Assembly: GCA_964451785.1 (NCBI GenBank)
Contig: CAYVJG010000002.1
Location: forward strand, 1-64,000
DNA length: 64,000 nt
From: JAJYSO01 sp964451785
GTDB taxonomy: Bacteria; Bacteroidota; Bacteroidia; Flavobacteriales; Flavobacteriaceae
Direction: 5' to 3'
Part shown: piece by piece, positions 23,065 to 31,447 of the stretch
Position numbering within the stretch: the stretch's first letter is position 1
How the letters are laid out: each line of letters begins with the position of its first letter
Notes under the pieces: model-generated
What the model saw: only the letters and a program-made list of their open reading frames with translations
Told to the model about the DNA's origin: nothing
The model's database searches: none
Position numbers and translations under genes: made by a program

Positions 23065-25143
23065 ATGAACACACAGTACAAATCCGTACTCACTTTAGCA
23101 GTTGTTACAGCGGTTCTTTTTTCATGTAAACAAAATCCTGAAAAAAAGACTGATAAAGAAACAGCTCAAACAGAGACCCATCACGGTATCCAATTAAAAT
23201 ACATGGATACTACCGTGAGCCCTAAAGACGATTTTTACAACTACGTCAACGGGGCTTGGATGAAAGAAGCAACTATTCCTAGTGATCGCAAATCATGGGG
23301 AAGTTTTAATAAGCTTCGCAAAAATACAGATTCAACAGTTTTAGCACTTCTCAATGATGCTATTAAAAACAATACAGCCAAATCAGGTTCAGATCAAGCC
23401 AAAGCAGTTTACCTTTACAAATCTGAATTAGATACAGCTGCACGTACTAAAGCCGGCATCAACCCAGTGCAACCTGCATTAAAGAAAATTGCTAAAATCA
23501 CTGATCTCAAAAGTTTACAAGCTGTTTTAGAAAGCAATCCGGTTGAGATAGGTAATCCTTTTTTTGGTATTTATGCCACTGCAAAGCTCAAGCAAAGTTC
23601 TATGAATGGGGCGTATCTTTCGCCTGGAAGTTTAGGCTTACCTGATCGCGCCTACTACATCAAAGACGATGCGAAATCAAAAGAAGTTCGTCAACAATAT
23701 GTAGATCACATCACGCGTATGTTTACTTTAATTGGTGAAGATAAAGCTGAGGCTCAAGACAAAGCAAAACGCATTTTAGCATTAGAAACTAAATTAGCCA
23801 CCCCGCGTTTAAAAAAAGAAGAACGTCGTGATGCTCGTAATTTAGCCAATCCGCGTTCTATTGCGCAAATTTCAGAAATGCTTCCTGCAGTTGATTGGAA
23901 TGCGTTGATTGCTGCTTTTCCTGTTAAAAAAACTGTGGACACCATGATTGTTACTCAGTTAAAATACACTAAAGCACTTCAAGATATTTTAACCAATACG
24001 GATATCAACGATATCAAAGCCTTAGTAAGTTGGGCCACCTTAAACAGCGCCGCTAGCCAGCTCACTCCTGAACTTGAAAAAGCAAATTGGGATTTTTACA
24101 GTCATACTTTAAATGGCACCCCTCAACAACGCCCAGCTGATGAGCGCGCCTTATCTACAGTTAACGGTGTTATTGGTGAAGCCGTCGGTAAAATTTATGT
24201 CGATAAAAAATTTCCGCCAAAAGCAAAAGAAATGGCTGAAACTATGGTGCAAAACATCATAGCTACTTATGAAGATCGCATCAATAATCTTGATTGGATG
24301 GGCGATTCTACTAAGGTAAAAGCTATTGCTAAACTCAAAGCACTCACCATTAAAATAGGTTATCCTAACAAATGGAAAGACTATTCTAAAATGGCCATCA
24401 CAGCAGATAACTCTTATTACCAAAATATGGCTGCTGCTGCTAAATGGCATTTAAAAGAAAACCTTTCTAAAATTGGTGAGCCTGTTGACCCTACTGAGTG
24501 GCATATGAATCCACAAACGGTCAACGCCTATTACAATCCTTCAATGAATGAGATTGTTTTTCCTGCGGCTATTTTGCAACCGCCTTTCTTTGATTACAAA
24601 GCTGATGCAGCCGTTAACTTTGGAGGAATTGGCGCAGTAATTGGTCATGAAATTTCTCATGCCTTTGACGATAGTGGTTCACGTTTTGACGCTGAAGGTA
24701 ACCTCAACAACTGGTGGACTAAAGACGATTTAACAAAGTTTACTAAACGCACACAAAAACTAGCTGATTTTTACAGCAAGGTTACAGTTGGCGACAGTGT
24801 TCACCTCAACGGCGAATATACATTAGGTGAAAATACAGCTGATTTAGGCGGTGTATTAGCAGCTTACTACGGCTTGCAACGTTATTACAAAACTCATGAA
24901 AAACCAGGAAAAATTGACGGGTTTACACAAAACCAACGTTTCTTCTTATCATGGGCTACTGTTTGGCGTACTAAAACACGTCCTGCAGCTTTATTGACAC
25001 AAATCAAAACAGATCCGCACTCTCCAGGAATATACAGAGCTTACTTACCGCTTCAAAATGTCGATGCTTTTTACAAAGCCTTTGACATCAAAAAGGGTGA
25101 CAGCATGTATGTGACTCCTGAAGATCGTGTAAGAATTTGGTAA
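23065..25143 (+). CDS. M13 family zinc metallopeptidase (PepO/neprilysin-like) lipoprotein
   Basis: A 692-aa M13 peptidase, an endopeptidase of small peptides. The N-terminus has a lipobox (VLFSC, Cys at about 21), so the enzyme is membrane-anchored outside the cytoplasm. The zinc motif HEISH is at 528-532, the third ligand E589 lies in ENTADLGG, and substrate-binding NAYYNPSMNEI precedes them. All active-site residues are present and the length is normal for bacterial M13. It is followed by a terminator. The role may be peptide catabolism in the periplasm; its substrates are unknown. Confidence 0.93.
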   Translation: MNTQYKSVLTLAVVTAVLFSCKQNPEKKTDKETAQTETHHGIQLKYMDTTVSPKDDFYNYVNGAWMKEATIPSDRKSWGSFNKLRKNTDSTVLALLNDAIKNNTAKSGSDQAKAVYLYKSELDTAARTKAGINPVQPALKKIAKITDLKSLQAVLESNPVEIGNPFFGIYATAKLKQSSMNGAYLSPGSLGLPDRAYYIKDDAKSKEVRQQYVDHITRMFTLIGEDKAEAQDKAKRILALETKLATPRLKKEERRDARNLANPRSIAQISEMLPAVDWNALIAAFPVKKTVDTMIVTQLKYTKALQDILTNTDINDIKALVSWATLNSAASQLTPELEKANWDFYSHTLNGTPQQRPADERALSTVNGVIGEAVGKIYVDKKFPPKAKEMAETMVQNIIATYEDRINNLDWMGDSTKVKAIAKLKALTIKIGYPNKWKDYSKMAITADNSYYQNMAAAAKWHLKENLSKIGEPVDPTEWHMNPQTVNAYYNPSMNEIVFPAAILQPPFFDYKADAAVNFGGIGAVIGHEISHAFDDSGSRFDAEGNLNNWWTKDDLTKFTKRTQKLADFYSKVTVGDSVHLNGEYTLGENTADLGGVLAAYYGLQRYYKTHEKPGKIDGFTQNQRFFLSWATVWRTKTRPAALLTQIKTDPHSPGIYRAYLPLQNVDAFYKAFDIKKGDSMYVTPEDRVRIW

Positions 25144-25166
25144 TACTTACACTCTCAGTTTATAAT

Positions 25167-25195
25167 AAAAAGGTCGCTTTTATAGCGGCCTTTTT
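25167..25195 (+). terminator. M13 peptidase gene terminator
   Basis: The stem AAAAAGGTCGC with GCGGCCTTTTT (one G-T pair) and a T-run starts 23 bp after the stop codon. Confidence 0.85.
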
Positions 25196-25286
25196 AAGTT
25201 TAGGTATAAAACAATCTCTAGCTTATTTTTGATTTTAATACATTTTAACTTAACTTGCATTACTTTTTAACATCAATTAATTATAC

Positions 25287-25655
25287 ATGGAATCTACTTC
25301 TTCAAGCTCACCTGCATTACGAGAAGATCGTCAAATGCTAATGATTATGCACCTCAGTCAATTACTAAACCTTGTTACAGGCATTGGTGGTATTGTCATT
25401 CCAATTGTTTTATGGCAACTTAAAAAAGACGAAATTCAAAACATGGACAGCCAAGGCAAAGAGGTTGTCAACTTTCAAATTAGTTTATTTATATACTACT
25501 TTGCTGCTACTATTTTGGCCTTTGTACTCATTGGCTTTATCATATTACCTATAATAGCCTTGCTCAATATCATTTTTCCTATTATCTACGGCATTAAAGC
25601 TAATGATGGCGTCGCTGATATTCGCTATCCATTAACTATACGTTTTATCAAATAA
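25287..25655 (+). CDS. DUF4870 domain membrane protein
   Basis: A 122-aa protein with three hydrophobic segments (about 24-43, 66-82 and 85-105). The DUF4870 pattern is clear: MLMIMHLSQLLNLVTGIGGIVIPIVLW, then a KKDEIQNMDSQGKEVVNFQISL loop, and a final RYPLTIRFIK. TATTTTTG (25224-25231) upstream matches the -7 promoter consensus. The family is Tic20-like in shape but has no assigned function in bacteria. It is monocistronic with a strong terminator. Confidence 0.88.
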   Translation: MESTSSSSPALREDRQMLMIMHLSQLLNLVTGIGGIVIPIVLWQLKKDEIQNMDSQGKEVVNFQISLFIYYFAATILAFVLIGFIILPIIALLNIIFPIIYGIKANDGVADIRYPLTIRFIK

Positions 25656-25677
25656 ACCGACTATAAATCTTAAACAC

Positions 25678-25712
25678 CAACAGCCGATTGTGTCAATTAC
25701 AATCGGCTGTTG
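25678..25712. terminator. Terminator after the DUF4870 gene
   Basis: A perfect 14-bp stem (CAACAGCCGATTGT with ACAATCGGCTGTTG) has a 7-nt loop between convergent genes. Repeat copy B follows 30 bp later. Confidence 0.85.
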
Positions 25713-25742
25713 TTATATTAATTAGATGTATAAGATGAGTTT

Positions 25743-25875
25743 ATATCGTATGGAAATTATACGATACAGTCCACTTTTGGCAGTAGTCTCAGTGTACTAT
25801 TAACTTGTTATCCACGGTATTATACCGGTATAAAATAGTATAAATCAGACTAAAAATTTAATCATTATGGTATTA
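25743..25875 (+). repeat. Intergenic repeat family, copy B (diverged)
   Basis: It aligns along its whole length with copies A, C and D: ATATCGTATGG at the left, the central CCACGGTATTATACC, GACTAAAAATTTAAT, then TATGGTATTA at the right. The last bases are the stop codon of the minus-strand DUF4252 lipoprotein gene. The central palindrome is extended here to GGTATTATACCGGTATAA. Confidence 0.8.
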
Positions 25876-26409
25876 CTTCTTACCTCCTCCTAATACATCT
25901 TGAAAGCTATTGATATTTAAATTACCTGAATGCGCTGCTTTTAGAACTTCTACTACAGATTCAGCTGTCATATCTTTACCTAGAAGCCTTGCCACAACAA
26001 AGCCTTTTTCATCTGAATAAGCGGTAATAATCAACTCTGTAATAGCGCTCTCATTTCCGGTATATTGCACTTGAAAATGTACTCCTGAAAATTGTAATTT
26101 AAACAGTAATTTATAGCGCTTCTGTTTTAAAATTTTCAACAATTTATGAACCGATTTATCGTATTGTGACTTGTTATTTCCGTTTAAAGGCAAGGCTAAA
26201 ACATTAGCTTTTTCAATACGCATCAAAGCTTTTTGTGTTTTGTCTTGCAAGTTGCTTATATTGCCGTACAACAAACTTGTAGGAATATCAATTACCAAAA
26301 AATTTTCATCATCTTGGTGATTGACATAAAATTTTTGCAAACTAGCCTTGTGCTGACAAGCCGTCAGCAGAAGTAGTAAAACACTTATAAAACAAAGCCT
26401 TAATTTCAT
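25873..26409 (-). CDS. DUF4252 domain lipoprotein
   Basis: A 178-aa lipoprotein (lipobox LLLTAC, Cys about 18). The body has the DUF4252 pattern of short strands and helices (FYVNHQDDENFLVIDIPTSLLYG...LIITAYSDEKGFVVARLLG). It is the fourth and last gene of the ECF sigma factor operon and starts within the last codons of the upstream DUF4252 gene (4-bp overlap). The family is nearly restricted to Bacteroidota and its function is unknown. The stop codon coincides with the end of repeat copy B. Confidence 0.82.
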   Translation of the reverse strand: MKLRLCFISVLLLLLTACQHKASLQKFYVNHQDDENFLVIDIPTSLLYGNISNLQDKTQKALMRIEKANVLALPLNGNNKSQYDKSVHKLLKILKQKRYKLLFKLQFSGVHFQVQYTGNESAITELIITAYSDEKGFVVARLLGKDMTAESVVEVLKAAHSGNLNINSFQDVLGGGKK

Positions 26410-26942
26410 CGTTTTTTCTTTGAATTTAAATGTTTCAGGGCTCTAGCGCCAGGAACATTGTGCAAAGCCGAAGCAATATGCCCGATTTCATTGAGGTCTA
26501 TATCTCCTGTAATACTCAACAAGACATAATGTGGTTTTCCGTGATGATTACCTATCATAACCATCAGCAATTCTTTTACTGTATTGCACGAGTCGTTAGG
26601 AATGGCATAAAATTGCAAACGTTTAGGTCCTCTCTTTAAGCGCATCAAGGTATCTAACTTCTCATTTTGGATGTATATTTTGATATCTTTCTGCATGAGA
26701 GATCCTATCGAATCATTATGTGTTGAAAGCACTTTTATACTCGTCAAGTCTTTGACAAAATTTATAAAATGTTGTGTTCTTTCATCCTCATTATCCACGT
26801 CAACTTGGGCAAGAAGCGCAAACATGTTTTGAGTGATAACCATGCCATCTACATCTTCCATGGTTTCATACCTTTGAAAATCTTGCGCAAAAGCTCGACT
26901 AAATAGCAATCCAAAAAACAATAAACTTAAAAAAGTTTTCAT
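26406..26942 (-). CDS. DUF4252 domain secreted protein
   Basis: A 178-aa paralogue-like neighbour of the DUF4252 lipoprotein. It has a cleavable signal peptide (MKTFLSLLFFGLLFSRAFAQD) instead of a lipobox, so it should be periplasmic. The domain shows GMVITQNMFALLAQVD and a C-terminal LLSITGDIDLNEIGHIA that matches the family. It overlaps the next gene by 4 bp and lies 1 bp after the anti-sigma-like gene, strong evidence for one transcript. It may be a sensor or an effector of this envelope-stress-type operon; that is inference. Confidence 0.82.
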   Translation of the reverse strand: MKTFLSLLFFGLLFSRAFAQDFQRYETMEDVDGMVITQNMFALLAQVDVDNEDERTQHFINFVKDLTSIKVLSTHNDSIGSLMQKDIKIYIQNEKLDTLMRLKRGPKRLQFYAIPNDSCNTVKELLMVMIGNHHGKPHYVLLSITGDIDLNEIGHIASALHNVPGARALKHLNSKKKR

Positions 26943-26943
26943 A

Positions 26944-27432
26944 TCAACGTTGTGTAATACGTTTAACTTCTAAGGAAGCGTCAGTAGAATCATTAAGCGT
27001 GCCATTAATCTCATCTAACTTAAAGAGTTTTAATTCTTCTATATAATTGAGATTTTGCTGACTTTCTTGTGGCATACGTCCAAACATCATCAAGAGGCCT
27101 TTCGCATTTTGAGCCTCAACATGTGCATCGCCTTTCTGCAAGTTGGTTTTGGTTTGAAAAGGTTGCCATACCAAAGTGGTTATTAGCACTAACATCACAG
27201 CTGCTATGGCAAAGTATTTTTTATAAGAAGGTCTTTTGGGCAATAGGATATCACCTTCATAAGAACATTTTTGCTCAACTACAAAAAAGCTAAACAGATC
27301 TTTATAAGGTAATAAATCGACGGGAAGCTCAACAGTGTTTATAAAATAATCGCGTAATTGTTGTTCTTCTGTTAAATTGGTGTTTCCCGCAAGGTACTTC
27401 TCCAACAAGTCATCTATCAGCTGTCGTTCCAT
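26944..27432 (-). CDS. Putative anti-sigma factor, single-pass membrane protein
   Basis: A 162-aa protein with a cytoplasmic N-terminal helical segment (LIDDLLEKYLAGNTNLTEEQQLRDYF), one membrane helix (about 72-90, FAIAAVMLVLITTLVW) and a periplasmic tail. This architecture, plus a 23-bp overlap with the ECF sigma gene upstream, is what bacterial anti-sigma factors show. The N-terminal helix resembles those of Bacteroidota anti-sigma proteins but no zinc (ZAS) motif is visible. It probably sequesters the sigma factor at the membrane and responds to an envelope signal. Confidence 0.7.
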   Translation of the reverse strand: MERQLIDDLLEKYLAGNTNLTEEQQLRDYFINTVELPVDLLPYKDLFSFFVVEQKCSYEGDILLPKRPSYKKYFAIAAVMLVLITTLVWQPFQTKTNLQKGDAHVEAQNAKGLLMMFGRMPQESQQNLNYIEELKLFKLDEINGTLNDSTDASLEVKRITQR

Positions 27433-27928
27433 AGCGGTGCATTTTTAAAATTTCTATTCTAATTTTTTTTCGGGCTCGTGATAAAGCTACGCGTATTGCA
27501 GTTTCTTCCATAGCTAAAGCAGAAGCCATTTCACTGTATTCTAATTGCTCAATATCGCGCAATTGAATTAAGGTCTGTTCGCGTTCAGAAAGTGTTTTAA
27601 TAATTTCAGAGACAATGCGCAATTCATCCTTAGCTTCTAATTGTTGCTGCAATGAGCGTTCATTACCTTTATAATTATTGTGAACAATGCGCAAATTATT
27701 ATTGTTTCTCAATTTGAGTTGATCTAAGCAATGATTTTTTGTCATCGTTATCGCATAAGCTTCAGGGCTATCGTAATGTTTTAATTTCTTACGACGTTTC
27801 CACAGCTTAATAATCACTTCCTGAGTCGCATCTTCAGCAGCATCCTTCGACACTAAATAGCGCAAAGAAAGTCTGTAGATCCGATCTTTTAACGGATTTA
27901 TAAACTGCATAAATGCTTGCTGAGTCAT
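27410..27928 (-). CDS. ECF-type RNA polymerase sigma factor
   Basis: A 172-aa group 4 sigma factor. Region 2 has AEDATQEVIIKLWKRRKKL and YAITMTKNHCLDQLK; region 4 has LSEREQTLIQLRDIEQLEYSEMASALAMEETAIRVALSRARKKIR, an obvious helix-turn-helix that reads -35 DNA. There is no extra C-terminal domain. It heads a four-gene operon (sigma, anti-sigma-like, two DUF4252) and is divergent from an S41 peptidase lipoprotein, which may be in its regulon. No autoregulated promoter can be assigned with confidence in the 164-bp divergent region. Confidence 0.92.
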   Translation of the reverse strand: MTQQAFMQFINPLKDRIYRLSLRYLVSKDAAEDATQEVIIKLWKRRKKLKHYDSPEAYAITMTKNHCLDQLKLRNNNNLRIVHNNYKGNERSLQQQLEAKDELRIVSEIIKTLSEREQTLIQLRDIEQLEYSEMASALAMEETAIRVALSRARKKIRIEILKMHRYGTTADR

Positions 27929-28092
27929 TTTTCTGATTTACTTCGTTATAATTTAAAGACGCTACAAAGTTACTTTTGTTACATCCGGTTGACAAAATTA
28001 TATCATTATAACAACTTTTAAGTAATTCTAGCTTTTATTATTCCTTTTTAAAAAATATTTAAGGTAATTTAGCCATTGAAAACCTATTTATT

Positions 28093-29493
28093 ATGGTAAA
28101 ACGTTTATCACAGCTCTTTATTTTTATACTCTTAACTAGTATATGTGTCTCTTGCTTTGAAGACCAAGACGATAATTTTAACCCTGCTACCACTTCTGAA
28201 ATCAATGGCTTTGTGTACAGAGGCTTACACTCTTATTACCTTTATAAAGATGATATCCCGGTTTTACAAAACAACCATTTCTCTTCTACAACAGCCTTAA
28301 ATGATTACCTCAGTGGGTTTTCATCGCCAGAGGATTTATTTGAATCTTTACTATTCAACAAAGACCGATTTAGTGTTATTTTTTCAGATTTCTACAAACT
28401 CGAAAACCTACTCAACGGTATTAGTTTAAACAATGGCATGGCTTATGGTCTAGTAAGAATTAGTAACTCAGATCAAGTTTTTGGCTATGTTCGCTATGTA
28501 TTGCCCAACACCTCTGCTTCTCAAGAAGGCGTTAAACGCGGTATGCTTTTTAATCGCGTTGACCAGACGGCTTTAACTATAAACAATTATCAACAACTGC
28601 TCGCTCCCCAAACTTATACTATTGGATTAGCTGAATTGAATGAAAACACCCTGACTAATTTAAACCAAAACATTACGCTCACTAAAACGCAATATACTGA
28701 AAACCCGGTTTTAATGCACAAAACCCTAACTATCAATGGACATAAAATTGGGTATTTGATGTACAATGCCTTCACACGCGCTTTTGATCACGACCTCAAT
28801 ACTGCTTTTGCTGATTTTCACGCAGAAGGCATAACCGATTTAGTGATTGATTTGCGCTATAACGGCGGTGGAAGCATTGAAAGTAGCAAAGATTTAGCCA
28901 GTATGATTACAGGCCAATTTGAGGGTGAATTATTTGCTACTGAAGTGTATAACAGTAATTTTCCTACTCAAGAAATTAATTTTGACACAAAGTTGCACAA
29001 TGGAGAAGCAATTAATAGCCTCCAGCTGAACAAAGTATATATTATCGCCACAGGCAGTACTGCCTCAGCCAGTGAATTGTTGATAAACTGTTTAAATCCT
29101 TATATAAATGTTGTTCAAATCGGCACAACAACTGTCGGAAAATTTCAGGGATCTATAACCTTATATGACTCACCTGACTTTAGACGATCAACCGTACAGC
29201 CAGGGCATACGTATGCCATGCAGCCCCTAATTTTAAAAACCGTAAACGCCGATGGATACACAGGATATTACAATGGCCTAGACCCCGATATTTCAATCTC
29301 TGAAAAATTTTCTAATTTAGGTCAATTAGGCAATCCTAATGAGACACTCCTACAACGCGCTATTCAAGAAATTACAGGCACTACAACAATTAGCAGTTTA
29401 TCTGAATCTTTACCAGTTAACTTTAAGGTGATTGGTGATAATAAAGCACACCAACCAAATTATCAACACATGTACACTGATTTCAGTGACTAA
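28093..29493 (+). CDS. S41 family (C-terminal processing) peptidase lipoprotein
   Basis: A 466-aa lipoprotein (lipobox SICVSC, Cys about 21) with an N-terminal helical region, a PDZ-like domain (about 115-200) and an S41 protease domain. The catalytic Ser325 in STASASELL and Lys350 in TTVGKFQG are 25 residues apart, the family spacing; DLRYNGGGSIES supplies the oxyanion-hole glycines. It is expected to degrade or process unfolded envelope proteins. It is divergent from the ECF sigma/DUF4252 operon, which suggests, but does not prove, a common envelope-stress function. Confidence 0.88.
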   Translation: MVKRLSQLFIFILLTSICVSCFEDQDDNFNPATTSEINGFVYRGLHSYYLYKDDIPVLQNNHFSSTTALNDYLSGFSSPEDLFESLLFNKDRFSVIFSDFYKLENLLNGISLNNGMAYGLVRISNSDQVFGYVRYVLPNTSASQEGVKRGMLFNRVDQTALTINNYQQLLAPQTYTIGLAELNENTLTNLNQNITLTKTQYTENPVLMHKTLTINGHKIGYLMYNAFTRAFDHDLNTAFADFHAEGITDLVIDLRYNGGGSIESSKDLASMITGQFEGELFATEVYNSNFPTQEINFDTKLHNGEAINSLQLNKVYIIATGSTASASELLINCLNPYINVVQIGTTTVGKFQGSITLYDSPDFRRSTVQPGHTYAMQPLILKTVNADGYTGYYNGLDPDISISEKFSNLGQLGNPNETLLQRAIQEITGTTTISSLSESLPVNFKVIGDNKAHQPNYQHMYTDFSD

Positions 29494-29534
29494 ACCCGCC
29501 CATAATTCAAGTAAACCAATTAACAGAATTAGAA

Positions 29535-29551
29535 TTGGCATGCAAATTGTA
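29535..29551 (+). promoter_or_regulatory. Candidate sigma-54 type -24/-12 promoter for the SIMPL gene
   Basis: TTGGCATG-N4-TTGTA resembles the sigma-54 consensus TTGGCACG-N4-TTGCW with two mismatches. The essential GG and the G of the -12 element are correctly spaced (10 nt). It lies 33 bp upstream of the ATG, so transcription would start near 29563. No TAnnTTTG element is seen in this gap. Confidence 0.35.
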
Positions 29552-29583
29552 ATTATCCTAGGGTTATTTAAAAACTCTAACTT

Positions 29584-30291
29584 ATGAAAACATTATTGCT
29601 AGCAATTAGTTTATGTATTGTCTCTTTTGGAGGAGCAACTGCGCAAACTCAACACCAACCTACAGGAATATCAGTTACAGGCGAAGGTCTTGTTAAGGTA
29701 ACGCCTGACCGAGTAAACATCAAAGCCCGTATAGAAACTAGAGGGCAGTCAGCTGAAGAAGTCAAGGCCTCTGCCGACAAAGTCATGGACGCTGTTATAG
29801 ACTATCTCAAAAAGGAAAATGTAGATAAAAAATTTTTCCGCACTGATTATGTGCGTATTGACAAGAAAAAAGACTACGACACAAAAGAAACTTACTACAC
29901 TGCAGAACAAGCCATCAGTATTGAGCTTCAAGACATAAAACGTTATGATGCGATAATGGATGGCCTCATTAAATTAGGTATAAATCGAATTGATGGAATT
30001 TCATTTGAAAGCTCTCAACTCGAAAAATACAGAGCAGAAGCACGTCAAAAAGCAGCCCAAAATGCATTAACAAAAGCACAAACTTACGCTCAAACTTTGG
30101 GACTTAAAGTTGGCAAAGCACAAATGATTAGCGAAGTGGGCACTCCTACCCGCAATCCTTTTTATGCCCTCAACAGCATGGCAGCACGCTCCTATAAGGC
30201 AGAAGCTGACAGCTCACAAGAAACTCTTGCTGTAGGTCAAATTGAAATCACCGAACGAGTTCAAGTTAGATTTGGTCTAAATCTCGAATAG
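29584..30291 (+). CDS. SIMPL (DUF541) domain periplasmic protein
   Basis: A 235-aa protein with a signal peptide (MKTLLLAISLCIVSFGGATAQ) and a single SIMPL/DUF541 domain: GISVTGEGLVKVTPDRVNIKARIETRG at the start, then DGISFESSQLEKYRAEARQKAAQNALTKAQTYAQTLGLKVG. The family occurs as envelope or oxidative-stress-related proteins and has been seen to form oligomeric channel-like assemblies in related species. It is monocistronic with its own terminator. The exact role is unknown. Confidence 0.88.
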   Translation: MKTLLLAISLCIVSFGGATAQTQHQPTGISVTGEGLVKVTPDRVNIKARIETRGQSAEEVKASADKVMDAVIDYLKKENVDKKFFRTDYVRIDKKKDYDTKETYYTAEQAISIELQDIKRYDAIMDGLIKLGINRIDGISFESSQLEKYRAEARQKAAQNALTKAQTYAQTLGLKVGKAQMISEVGTPTRNPFYALNSMAARSYKAEADSSQETLAVGQIEITERVQVRFGLNLE

Positions 30292-30321
30292 TGATTCCAT
30301 AAATTTATCCTCATTACCTCG

Positions 30322-30351
30322 CGCTCTATCAGAAATGATAGAGCGTTTTTT
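30322..30351 (+). terminator. SIMPL gene terminator
   Basis: A perfect 10-bp stem (CGCTCTATCA with TGATAGAGCG) with a GAAA tetraloop is followed by TTTTTT. It is one of the strongest terminators in the window. Confidence 0.92.
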
Positions 30352-30411
30352 ATAGCTCTCAAAAGCGTACAAAATCAACCAATTTATCTGTGTTTATCAA
30401 TTCACATGATG

Positions 30412-30544
30412 CTTATACCTATCAGAATTATTTTTTAGTCCGATTTATAATATCTTTTGTAGGTATAATACCGTGGGCCATAAATTACTAGTACAATGAG
30501 ACAAAGTCGAAATTGGACTATTTAATTTATCCATACGGTATTAA
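30412..30544 (-). repeat. Intergenic repeat family, copy C (young, inverted)
   Basis: Read on the minus strand this copy is almost identical to copy D over its first 120 bp or so (one substitution and one 1-bp indel by eye). It carries a long hairpin: AATACCGT...ATAAATTAA-TAGT pairs with its complement ACTAGT-AATTTAT...ACGGTATT. A second weaker inverted repeat TTATACCTA / TAGGTATAA closes the right half. It fills most of the 300-bp gap between the SIMPL terminator and the next gene. Confidence 0.88.
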
Positions 30545-30591
30545 TCCAAAAAATAAATTAACTTTGTTATATCACGTTAAACTTATGAAAT

Positions 30592-31374
30592 ATGAAACAG
30601 GGGCTTCTCGTAATACTGTGTTTATTCATCTTAAGCAGTTGTAAAAATTCAACCGAAAAACAAACTGACAATCCTAACTCGTCTAAAACGAGTAAAGCAG
30701 AAATTACTGCACAAAAGCTAGAACAAAACCATCATATAGATCGATTTAAAGCCAACAAAGCCATTGCGTTTCAATTAAAAATTCAATTTGAAAACGACAG
30801 CACGTTTAAAGCTAAAATAAGTTTAAATACAGATTTAAACAAAATCAGAGTAGAACTCCGTAATGGCACAACATTGATATACGACGGCAAAACTGCGGGG
30901 TTATTTCCCAAAAACAATTATTACAAAACAGCTTCTACAGATTTATGGACCTGGGCTAACCTATTTGCCTTGCCTTTTGAGGTTAAACAACATGCCCGAG
31001 GATGGAAGTTGCAATCCCCCGAGACACTCAACAACACCACTTACAACAGATTAGCTGTTAATTTTGATCACAATCCTATCTGGCCTAACCAAGGCTGGAG
31101 CACTGTTTACTCCTCACCTTCTACTGGTTTTATTCAAATGGCTACATTCACTTCGCTAGCCACTCAGCAAACGCCCACACAAGTTGTCATTTACAAAGAC
31201 TATTTTTCACTTCACGAGGTGCCCATCGCCAAGCACTGGGAGATTTACAACTGGTTAGATCATGAAAGGCATTTAGGTAAAAAAATTGCCGAAGCAGAAA
31301 TTTCACAAGTCAAATTTATCATTCCTTCAAAAGACTATTTCAAAATTCAAAAGCAATCTCATTCCATAAATTAA
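30592..31374 (+). CDS. Lipoprotein, DUF6503-like
   Basis: A 260-aa lipoprotein (MKQGLLVILCLFILSSC, Cys about 17). The mature protein is beta-rich with successive short strands (AIAFQLKIQFENDSTFKAKISL, RVELRNGTTLIYDGKTAGLFP, WTWANLFALPFEVKQHARGWKL), a layout like LolA-type lipid- or hydrophobe-binding folds. I believe it belongs to the DUF6503 group of Flavobacteria, but this is tentative. Its promoter region is occupied by repeat copy C. It lies 73 bp upstream of thrS but thrS has its own promoter. Confidence 0.65.
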   Translation: MKQGLLVILCLFILSSCKNSTEKQTDNPNSSKTSKAEITAQKLEQNHHIDRFKANKAIAFQLKIQFENDSTFKAKISLNTDLNKIRVELRNGTTLIYDGKTAGLFPKNNYYKTASTDLWTWANLFALPFEVKQHARGWKLQSPETLNNTTYNRLAVNFDHNPIWPNQGWSTVYSSPSTGFIQMATFTSLATQQTPTQVVIYKDYFSLHEVPIAKHWEIYNWLDHERHLGKKIAEAEISQVKFIIPSKDYFKIQKQSHSIN

Positions 31375-31399
31375 AACAAAGAAGAATCTTAAAAGCATA

Positions 31400-31429
31400 T
31401 TGCCGAACAAAAATATCGGCTTATCTTTG
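31400..31429 (+). promoter_or_regulatory. Promoter of the thrS-infC-rpmI-rplT operon
   Basis: TTG (31400-31402) and TATCTTTG (31422-31429) are 19 nt apart, an excellent match to the Bacteroidota promoter. Transcription should begin near 31436, about 12 nt upstream of the thrS ATG. This also rules out a longer ThrS starting at 31400. Confidence 0.75.
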
Positions 31430-31447
31430 CCATACAATAAAACATTT

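Noticed and set aside
25808..25820. TTATCCACG inside repeat copy B as a DnaA box
   Set aside because: It is one base off consensus, occurs only in this copy and not in A, C or D, and has no neighbouring boxes.
31400..31447. N-terminal extension of ThrS
   Set aside because: It begins at the promoter's -33 TTG, upstream of the predicted transcript start. The TGS domain begins normally at ATG 31448.
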